Shown piece by piece: positions 40,487 to 49,632 of a stretch of 64,000 nt of DNA (positions are counted from its first letter, which is position 1; every line of letters starts with the position of its first letter). The notes under the pieces were generated by a model. The model saw nothing but the letters and a program-made list of their open reading frames with translations, did no database searches and was not told the DNA's origin. Source of the stretch: Paenibacillus sp. LS1 (GTDB taxonomy: Bacteria; Bacillota; Bacilli; Paenibacillales; Paenibacillaceae); contig NZ_JAPDOE010000004.1 of the NCBI RefSeq assembly GCF_026013365.1, positions 344,883 to 408,882 of the forward strand, in the 5' to 3' direction. The position numbers were made by a program, and so were the translations under genes.

Positions 40487-41425
40487 ATGGTGGGGATCGC
40501 ATTTACCGTAATGTGTCTTATTTTTGGAACAACGTTTCTGGCAATCAAAATTGGAGTTGAAGCAGGCATGCCGCCTTTTCTGTCAGCTGGACTCCGTTTT
40601 ATTGTTGCAGGGGCTTTGATGTTTGCATGGATGTGGATGAAGGGGAAGGTCAATATTTCCCTGCTGTGGCGTAAAGAAATGCTCATTACAGGTGCAGGAC
40701 TGACGTTTGGTACGTTTGCGACCTTATATTGGGCTGAACAATATGTGAGTTCGGGCGTTGGTGCAATTTTGTCAGCTACAGGTCCACTCATGATTATGCT
40801 GATGCAGACAGCTTTGTTGCGACAAAAAACATCTGCACGCATGATTACGGGATGTCTGATCGGTTTTGCGGGAGTCGTGCTTGTGGTTCTGCCGGGTGTA
40901 TCTATTGGTGGTAGTCCACTATGGCTATGGGGTTGTATTGCCGTTCTGGTGGGCGAAGTGTGTTATTCAGCAGGGGCGATCTACTCCAAGAAGGTGATTA
41001 ATCAGTTCAAAGAAACGAACCCCGTAGCGATCAACGCAGCACAGATGATGTATGGAGGACTGTTGTTAAGCTTGCTCTCAGCGGTTACAGAATCGTGGAA
41101 TATGTCTGCTCTGGACTGGGTACCTGCTGTCTCGTCCGTAATTTACTTGACTGTCGTTGGCTCGATGGTTGGTCACAGCCTGTTCTACTGGATCATGTCT
41201 CGCACGAATCCGCTGTTCCCGGCAACCTGGCTGTACATCTCCCCACCGATTGCGGTTGGTCTGGGTGCCGTTGTCTATAATGAACATGTTAGCTGGATTA
41301 CGTGGATTGGTGTAGCCTTGGTCGTTACAGGTCTCTTGGCGATGAATGAGAAAGTGATGGATTGGTTAAAACGAGGTGGGCGTAAGAGTCCGTTGGTCCA
41401 AACTTCCAAACCTCTAGTAAAATAG
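40487..41425 (+). CDS. DMT-superfamily (EamA) transporter
   Basis: A 312-residue membrane protein with ten predicted helices in two EamA repeats (CLIFGTTFLAIKIGVEAGMP, PPFLSAGLRFIVAG; second repeat VGEVCYSAGAIYSKKV, SMVGHSLFYWIMSRTNPLFP). EamA proteins export amino acids or other metabolites. Its divergent MocR partner suggests that its expression responds to a PLP-reactive amine or to a B6 vitamer. ATG at 40487 follows AAGGAG; a GTG three codons earlier overlaps that site. Confidence 0.88.
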   Translation: MVGIAFTVMCLIFGTTFLAIKIGVEAGMPPFLSAGLRFIVAGALMFAWMWMKGKVNISLLWRKEMLITGAGLTFGTFATLYWAEQYVSSGVGAILSATGPLMIMLMQTALLRQKTSARMITGCLIGFAGVVLVVLPGVSIGGSPLWLWGCIAVLVGEVCYSAGAIYSKKVINQFKETNPVAINAAQMMYGGLLLSLLSAVTESWNMSALDWVPAVSSVIYLTVVGSMVGHSLFYWIMSRTNPLFPATWLYISPPIAVGLGAVVYNEHVSWITWIGVALVVTGLLAMNEKVMDWLKRGGRKSPLVQTSKPLVK

Positions 41426-41463
41426 GTAATGTGTAATTCTGCAAAGGAATGAAAGAAATTAAA

Positions 41464-41509
41464 GCTCTCGGTTACGCCATCGTAAGATGTCATAAACGGG
41501 AGTTTTTTT
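41464..41509 (+). terminator. Terminator after the DMT gene
   Basis: CTCTCGGTT pairs with AAACGGGAG around a 24-base loop, followed by T7. Confidence 0.65.
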
Positions 41510-41698
41510 GTTTAGAAGAATTAAATATAGTTATAAGAAGAAGCTGGATATGATATAGTGTGGAGTGCGTTTAACAAAGCAGAGAGGAGAAAGGTCTACA
41601 AAGCGAGAGTTTAACCGAGCATGTAAGTGAAAAGAGATTTTTAGAGTTCAATGAGTTTATGCAAAACAACTAGACTGGCATTAGGGAGTTGCGTTATT

Positions 41699-42022
41699 GT
41701 GGAAGATGAATTTCATGTGATTTCAATTGTTTTAGGTTTTGTTGCATTTCTAATTTATCTATTTTTTGCATTTAGTCATCGTTATCTAGCTTTTTATGGC
41801 TATTTTATCATCTGGGGTGGACTTTTGTTTCTAAGTATTAAGCTCGATATGGATTTTTATTTGGTGAATCAGGCGGTTCCTAGTATAGTAGGTAGTTTGA
41901 TTGGACTGCTCTGGGGATTCTTTAGCAGTGCGGGAGAGGATGCAAGTCACTACCGGGCTGAAAAGAGGGAACAACGTGAGCGTGCCGTTAGAGCACTAGA
42001 GAAAATGGCCAATAAAAAATGA
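41699..42022 (+). CDS. Small membrane protein of unknown function
   Basis: 107 residues from a GTG at 41699 (AGGGAG ten bases upstream), or 123 from ATG 41651, which has a weaker ribosome binding site. Three hydrophobic segments are visible (ISIVLGFVAFLIYLFFAF, FYGYFIIWGGLLFLSI, VPSIVGSLIGLLWGFF), then a charged C-terminal tail (YRAEKREQRERAVRALEKM) likely in the cytoplasm. No family recognised. The region is more AT-rich than its neighbours. Confidence 0.55.
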   Translation: MEDEFHVISIVLGFVAFLIYLFFAFSHRYLAFYGYFIIWGGLLFLSIKLDMDFYLVNQAVPSIVGSLIGLLWGFFSSAGEDASHYRAEKREQRERAVRALEKMANKK

Positions 42023-42061
42023 GTTTTAAGAAAAGTATTAATACATAGTTATACTTATATG

Positions 42062-42104
42062 AACAGCCCTGCACAGCGAGCTATCGCTGACAGGGCTGTT
42101 TGTT
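42062..42104. terminator. Bidirectional terminator
   Basis: AACAGCCCTG / CAGGGCTGTT with an inner AGCG/CGCT hairpin; TGTTTGTG follows. It separates the small membrane gene from the convergent Cof gene. Confidence 0.8.
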
Positions 42105-42150
42105 TGTGTTGTCATAATACATGTATAAAAGTAAATGCTTCGCTTGAACC

Positions 42151-42954
42151 TTACTCTGCGTTCAATACAAACTTCTCGATAACCTCTTTTACGCCATCTT
42201 CGTTATTGCTCGCCGTAATGTAATCAGCCAGCTCTTTAAGAGCAGGGATGGCGTTACCCATTGCTACACCAAGTCCTGCAACTTCCAGCATCTCATGGTC
42301 ATTCCAAGAGTCGCCAATGGCAATGCACTCGCTCAATTGGTGACCAAAGTGGTCTGCGAGGAATGTAAGAGCATGGCCTTTAGTTCCCTCATTGTGCATG
42401 ATCTCGAGGAAGTAAGGTTTGGACTTCGTGATATGCACTCGTGGTCCAAGCAACTCACGCAGGTCAACGGCAACCTTATCCAAGTAATCCGGCTCATCGA
42501 TGATCAGCAGTTTCGGTGTTTTTTGTTCAATGACTTTGATGAAATCAGATTCGATGTAATATTGTGTGCCGTTCAATTTGGCATAATCACGCAGTTTGTC
42601 GTTTTCTTCACGAGCATACAGCTTGTCATCAATGTACGTTTGAAGGTGAAGATTATTTTCCAGGCAATAATCGTACAGTTTGCGGGAAGCCTCCTGTGGA
42701 ACGTAGCGCTCGTAGAGTACTTTTTCGTCTAGCAAGTTCTTCACCAATGCGCCTTGATACGTAATGATCGGCACATTAAGTCCGGTCTGACGAGCAAGCG
42801 CTTGTGCGGAAGCATAAGCACGGCCAGTCGCCAGCGTTACAGTTACACCATGAGCAACCGCTTGTTCCAGCGCCGTTTGCGTGGCAGGGGTTACTTCCTT
42901 GTTGTCGTTGATCAGAGTGTCATCAATATCGATTGCGATTAATTTGTAGGTCAT
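42151..42954 (-). CDS. Cof-type HAD phosphatase
   Basis: A 267-residue HAD protein of the Cof/YidA subfamily. Motif I is IAIDIDDTLIND (residues 6-17), motif II TLATGRAYASAQAL, lysine of motif III in GTKGHALTFL, and motif IV IAIGDSWNDHEML followed by AGLGVAMGNAIPALKE. A C2B cap lies in the middle. These enzymes dephosphorylate sugar phosphates or PLP. ATG at 42954 has AGGAGAG upstream. It is separated by about 60 bases from lplJ upstream on the same strand and may share its transcript. Confidence 0.92.
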   Translation of the reverse strand: MTYKLIAIDIDDTLINDNKEVTPATQTALEQAVAHGVTVTLATGRAYASAQALARQTGLNVPIITYQGALVKNLLDEKVLYERYVPQEASRKLYDYCLENNLHLQTYIDDKLYAREENDKLRDYAKLNGTQYYIESDFIKVIEQKTPKLLIIDEPDYLDKVAVDLRELLGPRVHITKSKPYFLEIMHNEGTKGHALTFLADHFGHQLSECIAIGDSWNDHEMLEVAGLGVAMGNAIPALKELADYITASNNEDGVKEVIEKFVLNAE

Positions 42955-43013
42955 GTAAGTTTCTCTCCTTTTTATCTGTATCTATTCGGGTCTTAATCTA
43001 TATAAATTCAACT

Positions 43014-44018
43014 TTACTCCTCCAGGAAAACAAGGCCGATAAAGTCTTCCAGCTCAAGGTTGCCGAAGTAGTGTTTTACATCCAGGCCCTTAAGTGCAGT
43101 ACGCACCTCGGATTCTTCATAACGCTTGCCACGCAGCATATCTTCGATATCGGCCACATCGCCTACGCCGAAGAAGTCACCGAAGATTTTGATATCTTCG
43201 ATTCGTCCATCTTTGATGTTCATGCGCAGGTCAATAATGCCGACAGGGAATTTGCGGGTATGCTTCACATTGCTTTCCGGAGACAGACCATAGTTCCAGT
43301 CCCAGTTGCTATAGCGCTCGGCAGAGATTTCCTTGATCTTGTCCCAGTCTTTCTCTGTAAGTGTATATTGTGGGACGTCTTGCGGCTCCATCCGGAAAAT
43401 GTGACGCAACAGCTCATCGCGGAACTGTTCAATCGTGAGGTTGCTGTCGATCAGATCACGAATGTTGGCAACCCGGCTGCGCACGGATTTGGTACTCTTG
43501 GATTTGAATTTCTCGGGATTTACGTTCAGGGATGCTTGAACATGATCCAGATTCAGGTTAAACATCAATGTGCCGTGACTGAACATGCGTCCACGCGTGG
43601 AGAATTGGGCATTGCCCGAAATTTTCTTTTCTCCTACTTGCAGATCGTTACGCCCGGTTAGCTCGGCATTGACCCCAAGTTCCTGCAAGGCTTCAACCAC
43701 AGGCTGGGTGAACTTACGGAAGTTGTGGAAGGATTGACCGTCATCGGCTGTAATAAAACTGAAATTCAGGTTGCCGAGGTCGTGATATACCGCTCCGCCT
43801 CCCGAAAGACGACGGACAACCTGTACACCGTTATCCTGAACATATTCGATGTTGATCTCTTCAATGGTATTCTGGTGCTTTCCGATAATAATGGACGGGC
43901 GATTGATGTAGAAAAGCAGATAGCTGTCATCCTCCATCGGCAGATGCTTCAGAATATACTCCTCAATCGCGAGGTTTACAGACGGATCTGTAATGCCCTG
44001 GTTATCAACAAACAGCAT
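43014..44018 (-). CDS. lplJ: Lipoate-protein ligase
   Basis: A 334-residue protein with the BPL/LPL catalytic domain (LAIEEYILKHL, INRPSIIIGKHQNTIEEIN, VVRRLSGGGAVYHDLGNLNFSF, GRNDLQVGEKKISGNAQF) and the C-terminal accessory domain. Together these make a full-length LplJ/LplA. It attaches free lipoate to E2 and GcvH proteins. ATG at 44018 is seven bases after GGAGG; an ATG two codons earlier overlaps it. Lipoyl-dependent Ohr also occurs in this window, but not nearby. Confidence 0.93.
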   Translation of the reverse strand: MLFVDNQGITDPSVNLAIEEYILKHLPMEDDSYLLFYINRPSIIIGKHQNTIEEINIEYVQDNGVQVVRRLSGGGAVYHDLGNLNFSFITADDGQSFHNFRKFTQPVVEALQELGVNAELTGRNDLQVGEKKISGNAQFSTRGRMFSHGTLMFNLNLDHVQASLNVNPEKFKSKSTKSVRSRVANIRDLIDSNLTIEQFRDELLRHIFRMEPQDVPQYTLTEKDWDKIKEISAERYSNWDWNYGLSPESNVKHTRKFPVGIIDLRMNIKDGRIEDIKIFGDFFGVGDVADIEDMLRGKRYEESEVRTALKGLDVKHYFGNLELEDFIGLVFLEE

Positions 44019-44271
44019 GGTCATTCCTCCATTAATGTATGTGAGGGATCAAGATCCCTTATGTAGTGAACCTTGTAAAACAAACGAAACCGAAATTCCT
44101 CTTCTATTGTAAACGAATTGTGGTTGGGACACAAAGGAATTAGAAGGGGTACCGAAGGGTCGCCACGAACGAGCAACATGCAGCCTGGCAGAAAGACTTG
44201 TAAAACGGGATTGACCCGTACCTCCCACGCCATCCATAATAAAAAGGACATGTAGAAAGGGTGACGGAAGT
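44019..44271. other. Divergent intergenic region lplJ / cobD
   Basis: Holds GGGATCaaGATCCC (44045-44058), a perfect small palindrome, and no clear gene. No cobalamin riboswitch core is visible on either strand, so the cobD end of the cluster is not obviously B12-switched from here. Confidence 0.4.
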
Positions 44272-45426
44272 ATGACCGGTTACATTGAAGTTTTCGGACA
44301 TGGCGGTGACGTGGAGACGGCCGCATCCCGGTTTGGAGGGAACGCTGCGGATTTCCTCGATTATAGCGCAAACATCAATCCGTTGGGCCCGCCAAAGGAA
44401 GTGTTGGAGGCTTTGGAGCAAGGATTGCAGTCGGTTCTTCGTTATCCTGATCCGGGCCATCGAGGGTTCAAATCAGTACTCAGTGAACGTTTGGGTGTGC
44501 CACAGGACCGTATTTCGGTAGGCAATGGCGCTGCTGAAAGCATGGCGTTGATCTTGCTCGGACTTGCTCCGCAGAAGGTCGGCACAGTGGAACCTGGATT
44601 TTCAGAATATCGTTCTTTAGCGCGACAATTCGGTGCGGAAGTCCAGCATGTGGAGGGACGAGAGGAACTGGAGTGGTGTGCTGAGCCTGAGGACATTGAA
44701 CGACTGATGGAACAGGTAGACCTGCTGTTTCTCGGTCAGCCCAACAATCCGAATGGCGTACAGTATCCGGTAGAGATACTGCATCGTCTTGCTCGTAAAG
44801 CAGAGAAAACAGGTACTGTCCTGGTCATCGATGAGGCATTTATGGATTTCATACCTGAATCAAGACGACATTCTCTTGCACCCAGACTGGACGAATATCC
44901 ACAGGTGATCATCATTCGATCAATGACGAAGTTTTACGCAATTCCGGGTCTGCGTCTGGGGTATGCCTTGGGACGTCCGGAATGGATTCGTGCGATGACG
45001 GAGAAACAGGTAACCTGGAGTGTGAATGGACTGGCGTTGATTGCAGGTGAAGCCTGTCTACGCAGCGGAGAACGGTTCGAACAGGACACACTGGCACAGA
45101 TCGCACGGGAACGCGCGCGTTTAAAGGCAGGCTTGGAGTCGTATGGTTGTGTGGTAACGCCGGGGGAAGCGAATTTTATTTTGGTGCGCCTACCAGAACC
45201 TTGGACTGCGGCATCCATGCAGGCAGCCCTGGGCGAGCGTGGCATACTGATCCGTAGCTGTGCGATGTATCCGGGACTTGGTGAACGACATGTACGTTTG
45301 GCAGTAAAGGATGCAGAGGCCAACGAGTGCTTACTCGAAGCGCTGGGAAGTGTAATGGGGCGGCCAGACCACAAGCGACACATGATCGGAGCAGGGGGAA
45401 CATGCGATGACACTGGCGTTTTATAA
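44272..45426 (+). CDS. cobD: Threonine-phosphate decarboxylase CobD
   Basis: A 384-residue fold-type I PLP enzyme related to histidinol-phosphate aminotransferase. It begins with the CobD motif GHGGDVETAASRFG and has DYSANINPLGPP, LFLGQPNNPNG, VLVIDEAFMDF and IIRSMTKFYAIPGLRLGYAL, with the PLP lysine at about residue 220. It makes (R)-1-amino-2-propanol phosphate, the linker for the nucleotide loop of B12. ATG at 44272 follows AAGGGTGACGG. It overlaps cbiZ by 20 bases. Confidence 0.9.
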   Translation: MTGYIEVFGHGGDVETAASRFGGNAADFLDYSANINPLGPPKEVLEALEQGLQSVLRYPDPGHRGFKSVLSERLGVPQDRISVGNGAAESMALILLGLAPQKVGTVEPGFSEYRSLARQFGAEVQHVEGREELEWCAEPEDIERLMEQVDLLFLGQPNNPNGVQYPVEILHRLARKAEKTGTVLVIDEAFMDFIPESRRHSLAPRLDEYPQVIIIRSMTKFYAIPGLRLGYALGRPEWIRAMTEKQVTWSVNGLALIAGEACLRSGERFEQDTLAQIARERARLKAGLESYGCVVTPGEANFILVRLPEPWTAASMQAALGERGILIRSCAMYPGLGERHVRLAVKDAEANECLLEALGSVMGRPDHKRHMIGAGGTCDDTGVL

Positions 45427-46228
45427 TTACTACAAGAATGCAGAGGCATACGAGAATGAATATCGTTCCTCTTCGTGGCCCGGGCTGAAGATTACTGCAC
45501 ACGATCAACATATTAGAGCTGCGAGTCCTGCTGCTGCAAGTGCACTTTCCAGTGCGGTATATGGCGGCGGGATGCTCGAACTGGATCGGATATTTAACAT
45601 CTATGTGGACCGACAGTATCGCTGTGATGATCCTCCTCGCGATATCGAACGTTCTCTGAATGAATGGAAGGAGCAGCTTGATCAATGTGCGGGACTGTTG
45701 ACTGCGGTTCGACTGGAGCATACTTCCATTCAGGAATACACAAGTGAGGCATTCGGAATTCTGTGTTGTACAACAGCCGGTGTGTCCAATGCTGCGCGGG
45801 CAGGTTCCGCAAGAACCGTATTTGATACGGAGGGAAATGAGGCTGTTGCCGTAGGATCTTTAAAATCTACAACTCAATCTCACTTTACGAAGTCCTATAT
45901 CCCGGGCACGATTAATGTCATGTTATGGTTGAACGGACGAATGACATCGGGAGCAATGGTGAATGCAATCCAGACTGCGGTGGAAGCCAAAGCGGCGGCG
46001 CTGGCTGATTTCGGTGTTGCGGACTCGGAGAATGGACTGCTGGCCACAGGGACGACAACGGATGCTATTGTACTTGCGGTGAGTCAGGTGCACGAGCATA
46101 AGCCGCTAATTGCTTATGCGGGAACGGCTACGGTTATTGGTGCGGCTATCGGCAGGTTGGTGTATGACACGATCATGGAAAGCCTGCAAGCGGGACAGCA
46201 GTGGAAAGAGAGGAACAGGGTGAAATGA
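45407..46228 (+). CDS. cbiZ: Adenosylcobinamide amidohydrolase CbiZ
   Basis: A 273-residue protein. The second half carries the CbiZ core: CCTTAGVSNAARAGS, GTINVMLWLNGRMTSGAMVNA, EAKAAALADFGV and LATGTTTDAIVLAVS. CbiZ cleaves the aminopropanol side chain from adenosylcobinamide (and some corrinoids), returning adenosylcobyric acid, so that scavenged corrinoids can be rebuilt with the cell's own lower ligand. ATG at 45407 follows GGGGGAACATG. It overlaps cbiB by four bases. Its place beside cbiB and cobD fits remodelling. Confidence 0.9.
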   Translation: MTLAFYNYYKNAEAYENEYRSSSWPGLKITAHDQHIRAASPAAASALSSAVYGGGMLELDRIFNIYVDRQYRCDDPPRDIERSLNEWKEQLDQCAGLLTAVRLEHTSIQEYTSEAFGILCCTTAGVSNAARAGSARTVFDTEGNEAVAVGSLKSTTQSHFTKSYIPGTINVMLWLNGRMTSGAMVNAIQTAVEAKAAALADFGVADSENGLLATGTTTDAIVLAVSQVHEHKPLIAYAGTATVIGAAIGRLVYDTIMESLQAGQQWKERNRVK

Positions 46229-47253
46229 CATTTCAGATAGGGCAACTGGCCTCCTGGCCGTTCTGGACGGGAATGGCAGGTGCCTGGATTATTATAGGGG
46301 CATACATACTTGATCGATGCATCGGTGATCCACGCTGGATTCCTCATCCCGTGATTGGCATGGGAAAGGGAATTTCTGCGCTAGAGCGTAGCATTCGTTC
46401 CCGTGTGAGCACGGATTCCGGGCTGAAGAAGGCCGGTCTATTATTTCCGTTGCTGATTGCGGGTGGGGCGTTTGTAATTACTTGGGGGTTCGTATATGTG
46501 TTGGGTCTCATTCATCCGGTCGTAGCAATAGTGGCTGAAGTGGTGCTTATTGCAACTACCATTGCTTCCAAAGGGTTGAAGGATGCAGGCATGGAGGTGT
46601 ATCACCATCTGGTTCAGAAGGATTGGCCTGCTGCAAGACGTTCACTTGGCATGATTGTTGGACGTGACACAGCTCATCTGGATGAACCGGAGGTCGTGCG
46701 AGGAACGGTGGAGACGGTAGCGGAGAATATTGTGGATGCCATCGTGTCCCCTTTGTTCTATGCGTTAATAGGTGGCGCACCACTTGCGATGGCTTATCGT
46801 GCGGTGAATACATTGGATTCCATGGTTGGTTATAAAAATGAGAAGTACATGCATCTCGGCTGGGCTTCCGCCCGTCTGGACGATTGGGCAAACTGGATTC
46901 CCGCACGGCTCACCGCCATCCTGCTGATCTTGGGCGCATGGGTCATGAAACTGGATGCCAAAGGTGCAGCACGTATGGTGACCCGAGATGCCAGATTGCA
47001 TCCAAGTCCGAATAGTGGTTTTCCCGAATCGGCGGTGGCCGGAGCACTGGGGATCAGACTTGGTGGACACAATGTGTACCATGGCGTAGCTTCTTTTCGT
47101 GCCTATATGGGTGAGGCAACACGTCCGATGGCAGCAGAGGATATTGTGCGAACGACACGTCTCATGTTCTGGTCAGCGGGTTCTTTTGTAATCCTGTGTA
47201 CACTGGTAACGCTCGGAATATGGCTCGCTGGAGGTACGTTGTTATGGAAGTAA
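46225..47253 (+). CDS. cbiB: Adenosylcobinamide-phosphate synthase CbiB
   Basis: A 342-residue membrane protein. ILDRCIGDPRWIPHPVIGMG is the family signature at the N-terminus. It is followed by IVGRDTAHLDEPEVVRGTVETVAENIVDAIVSPLFY, split across a loop, and YRAVNTLDSMVGYKNEKY. It joins cobyric acid to aminopropanol phosphate at the membrane. The ATGA start at 46225 overlaps cbiZ; the longer in-frame start at 46201 is unlikely. Confidence 0.93.
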   Translation: MTFQIGQLASWPFWTGMAGAWIIIGAYILDRCIGDPRWIPHPVIGMGKGISALERSIRSRVSTDSGLKKAGLLFPLLIAGGAFVITWGFVYVLGLIHPVVAIVAEVVLIATTIASKGLKDAGMEVYHHLVQKDWPAARRSLGMIVGRDTAHLDEPEVVRGTVETVAENIVDAIVSPLFYALIGGAPLAMAYRAVNTLDSMVGYKNEKYMHLGWASARLDDWANWIPARLTAILLILGAWVMKLDAKGAARMVTRDARLHPSPNSGFPESAVAGALGIRLGGHNVYHGVASFRAYMGEATRPMAAEDIVRTTRLMFWSAGSFVILCTLVTLGIWLAGGTLLWK

Positions 47254-47903
47254 CTGTAGGGCAGAATGGATCACAGCAGCGAAATATTCTGTTTATTCGT
47301 CATGGCACAACCGCTTGGAATGTGGAAAAAAAATATCTGGGGCATACCGATATCGCTTTGCTGCCGGATGCAGAAAGAGAACTGGCTTCGCTACGCGAGC
47401 AATTGAGCAACGTCTCGTGGGACTCGGTATATTGTAGTGATCTGCTCCGTTGTCAGCAGACGCTTGCATTGATCGGGCCTTATGCAATGGGGCAGGTCAA
47501 GCTGGACCCACGTTTGCGGGAGATCGATTTTGGTCAATGGGAGGGGATGACGTACGATCAGCTCAAGGACAACCAACAGTACCGGGACTGGATCGATGCT
47601 CCGCAGGATATCACCCCGCCTGAGGGGGAGTCATGGCAGGCATTCACTGCGCGGATCGATTCATTTCTGCAAGAGTACATAGGGTCGGATGGTCCGTCCA
47701 TGCTTTCTCCTGAGTCAGGCGTGCCCCCCATTATTGTGGTCACCCACGGCGGTGTAATACGTTATGCTTTATCCCGTCTTATTGCCAATTTGGGATTCTG
47801 GGATACGCAGGTGATCCCTGGACAAGCCATACAGGTATTGCTGGAGCGTCATGGGGATCAGTGGGCTGGCGAGAGGGTGGCTTTTCCGGCAATCGGGTTG
47901 TAA
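47244..47903 (+). CDS. cobC: Alpha-ribazole phosphatase / phosphoglycerate mutase-like (CobC)
   Basis: A 219-residue histidine phosphatase. The catalytic motif is FIRHGTTAWN, then CSDLLRCQQTL, LREIDFGQWEG (typical of CobC) and VVTHGGVIRYAL. It would dephosphorylate alpha-ribazole-5'-phosphate or adenosylcobalamin-5'-phosphate. ATG at 47244 has GGAGG upstream and lies inside the end of cbiB (10-base overlap), so it is part of that operon. Sequence alone cannot exclude a general phosphatase; context favours CobC. Confidence 0.85.
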   Translation: MEVTVGQNGSQQRNILFIRHGTTAWNVEKKYLGHTDIALLPDAERELASLREQLSNVSWDSVYCSDLLRCQQTLALIGPYAMGQVKLDPRLREIDFGQWEGMTYDQLKDNQQYRDWIDAPQDITPPEGESWQAFTARIDSFLQEYIGSDGPSMLSPESGVPPIIVVTHGGVIRYALSRLIANLGFWDTQVIPGQAIQVLLERHGDQWAGERVAFPAIGL

Positions 47904-48040
47904 GGATGTGCAATATAACCTATAATCACAACAGAAGTGTGACAGCACCTGCAGTTACGTGTGACAGGCGATAATGCCTGAACATGAATGCAGGTGGCTC
48001 ACTTGAATGGTTAATCCATATCAGCGACCAAGGGTCCCGC

Positions 48041-48240
48041 GTGCATGCAGTAATGGTTCATGGCTCTATCCAGTCATGGATGGCAAACGGGTGAAATAGG
48101 GAAGCCGGTGTAAGTCCGGCACGGTCCCGCCACTGTAAATCAGGAACAATTCCTGTAAGTCAGGTTACCTGCCCTGGACGTTCAAACCGGTGTTCCTTCG
48201 AGGAAAGGACAGCGTTTCGGGCAGTTCTATGTGCATGCAC
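48041..48240 (+). promoter_or_regulatory. Cobalamin (B12) riboswitch
   Basis: Core elements in order: TAATGGTTCA, then GGGTGAAATAGGGAAGCCGG (48089-48108), GTGTAAGTCCGGCACGGTCC, CGCCACTGTAA (48128-48138) and the B12-box-like AGTCAGGTTACCTGCC (48158-48173). The ends GTGCATGCA (48041) and TGCATGCAC (48240) pair to close the element. It precedes btuF-btuC-btuD-cobTUSQ, so adenosylcobalamin would shut off uptake and loop assembly. Confidence 0.93.
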
Positions 48241-48283
48241 AACGATATGTTGAACATGTACAGATCGCCATATGCGAGACGTC

Positions 48284-48317
48284 ATCCCTGATCCTGACGT
48301 AAGGATTAGGGATTTTT
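48284..48317 (+). terminator. Terminator of the cobalamin riboswitch
   Basis: ATCCCTgATCCTgacgtaAGGATtAGGGAT followed by T5; lies 44 bases after the aptamer. Confidence 0.85.
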
Positions 48318-48343
48318 ATTGTTCATGTAAGATGAACCGAACT

Positions 48344-48530
48344 TTTACACGAGGTCACTCCGATTGCAGTCCCATCTACTGGTCGCTGTTATCCCCAGAT
48401 TTTTTGATGTCCTTTTTGAAAGGGAAAATCCGGTGATAGCATACGCTTCCGATGTAGCGTTCTTGTAGAAAGCTTTAGGCGAACACTTCGTTTCTTCAGA
48501 TCGGTTCTGCACTCTTAGTAAACGTGTAAA
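48344..48530. repeat. MITE-like palindromic repeat, copy B
   Basis: A 187-bp element with terminal TTTACACG (48344-48351) and CGTGTAAA (48523-48530). The core CGCTGTTATCCCCAGATTT ... AAAGGGAAAATCCGG is nearly identical to the reverse complement of copy A's core (18700-18760). Non-coding and foldable. It lies in the leader between the riboswitch terminator and btuF, so the btuF mRNA must carry it. Confidence 0.65.
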
Positions 48531-48633
48531 TGTTGCGATTCAAAACCTTGTACAGGAACACCAAGGCAAGGGTAGTAAGGGTTCGAGCACGATGCAAGAA
48601 AATAGTACAAATAGAGAAGGGGAGAATAACAGA

Positions 48634-49632
48634 ATGAATTTCAAAAATTGGAAAAGCGTAGCGTCTCTGCTGAGTGCAGCGGCACTGGCACTGGCTTTGG
48701 CCGGATGTGGCAATGCAACAACGAACGAGGGTACAGGTACTTCACAGCAACCTGCACAGGAGCAGTCCCAGGGCCAGGCGCAGACGGATCTCAAAACACA
48801 GTATCCACTTACCATTACCGATGCAACTGGTGAATCGTTCACATTTGACAAGGCACCAGCCAAAATTGTATCCGTGTCTCCAGCTGAGACCGAAACACTA
48901 TTCGCACTTGGATTGGACGAGCAGATTGTAGGGGTATCCGACTATGATGATTATCCTGAAGCGGCAACAACCAAAGCAAAAATGGGTGGTGTAACCAAGC
49001 CAAATGAAGAGTCCATCATTGCGGCTGAAGCTGATATTGTATTCACAGGTATCTCCATGAGCGAAGATGCAGTGAAGAAGCTGCGTGATCTGGGTATCAC
49101 CATTTTCAAAACCGATCCAAAATCGATCGATGATGTGATGAACAATATTGAAACATTCGGTAAAATCACAGATCATCAAGAAAAAGCTCAGGAGATCATC
49201 ACACAGATGAAACAGGATGTGACTGATGTAACTGAAGCGGTGAGCGCAGTTAAGCCGGAAGAGAAGAAAAATGTATACGTTGAATTCTCCCCAGGTTGGA
49301 CGGTAGGTAAAGGTGAATTCATGGACGAACTGATTACCGTAGCCGGTGGTAGCAATATTGCTTCGGACAAAGAGGGCTGGTATGAAATTAATGAAGAGAA
49401 CGTAATTGCCTCCAACCCGGATGTGATTCTGTATGCCAACGATGTCATTGATGAAAACTCCAAAACACTGGATCAGATCATTAAAGCTCGCAGTGGCTGG
49501 GATCAAATCACGGCTGTGAAGAACGATGCAGTCATCGGCCTAGATGCCAATCTGCTCAGCCGTCCAGGCCCACGTGTAACCGAAGGTCTGAAAGAAGTAG
49601 CCAAAGCGATCTATCCTGACCTGTTCCAATGA
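48634..49632 (+). CDS. btuF: Cobalamin ABC transporter substrate-binding lipoprotein BtuF
   Basis: 332 residues. The signal peptide ends in lipobox LAGC (cysteine about residue 25), a Q/G-rich linker follows, then a class III (helical backbone) binding protein. It has KIVSVSPAETETLFALGLDE, ADIVFTGISM, VYVEFSPGWTVGKGEFMDELI and NPDVILYANDV. It captures corrinoids outside the membrane. ATG at 48634 follows GAAGGGGAG; an upstream ATG at 48592 has no such site. Riboswitch-controlled; iron-siderophore binding is the main alternative, disfavoured by context. Confidence 0.9.
   Translation: MNFKNWKSVASLLSAAALALALAGCGNATTNEGTGTSQQPAQEQSQGQAQTDLKTQYPLTITDATGESFTFDKAPAKIVSVSPAETETLFALGLDEQIVGVSDYDDYPEAATTKAKMGGVTKPNEESIIAAEADIVFTGISMSEDAVKKLRDLGITIFKTDPKSIDDVMNNIETFGKITDHQEKAQEIITQMKQDVTDVTEAVSAVKPEEKKNVYVEFSPGWTVGKGEFMDELITVAGGSNIASDKEGWYEINEENVIASNPDVILYANDVIDENSKTLDQIIKARSGWDQITAVKNDAVIGLDANLLSRPGPRVTEGLKEVAKAIYPDLFQ

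Larger units (their letters stand above)
47904..48633. other. Long intergenic region: B12 riboswitch, terminator and MITE-like repeat
   Basis: 730 bases between cobC and btuF with no gene. It contains the cobalamin riboswitch (48041-48240), its terminator (48284-48317) and repeat copy B (48344-48530). The stretch 47904-48040 holds no feature that I can name apart from the presumed promoter of the leader. Confidence 0.6.

Noticed and set aside
44019..44271. Second cobalamin riboswitch before cobD
   Set aside because: GCAGCCTGGCAGA superficially recalls the B12 box, but the GCCACTG core and the other conserved segments are absent on both strands.
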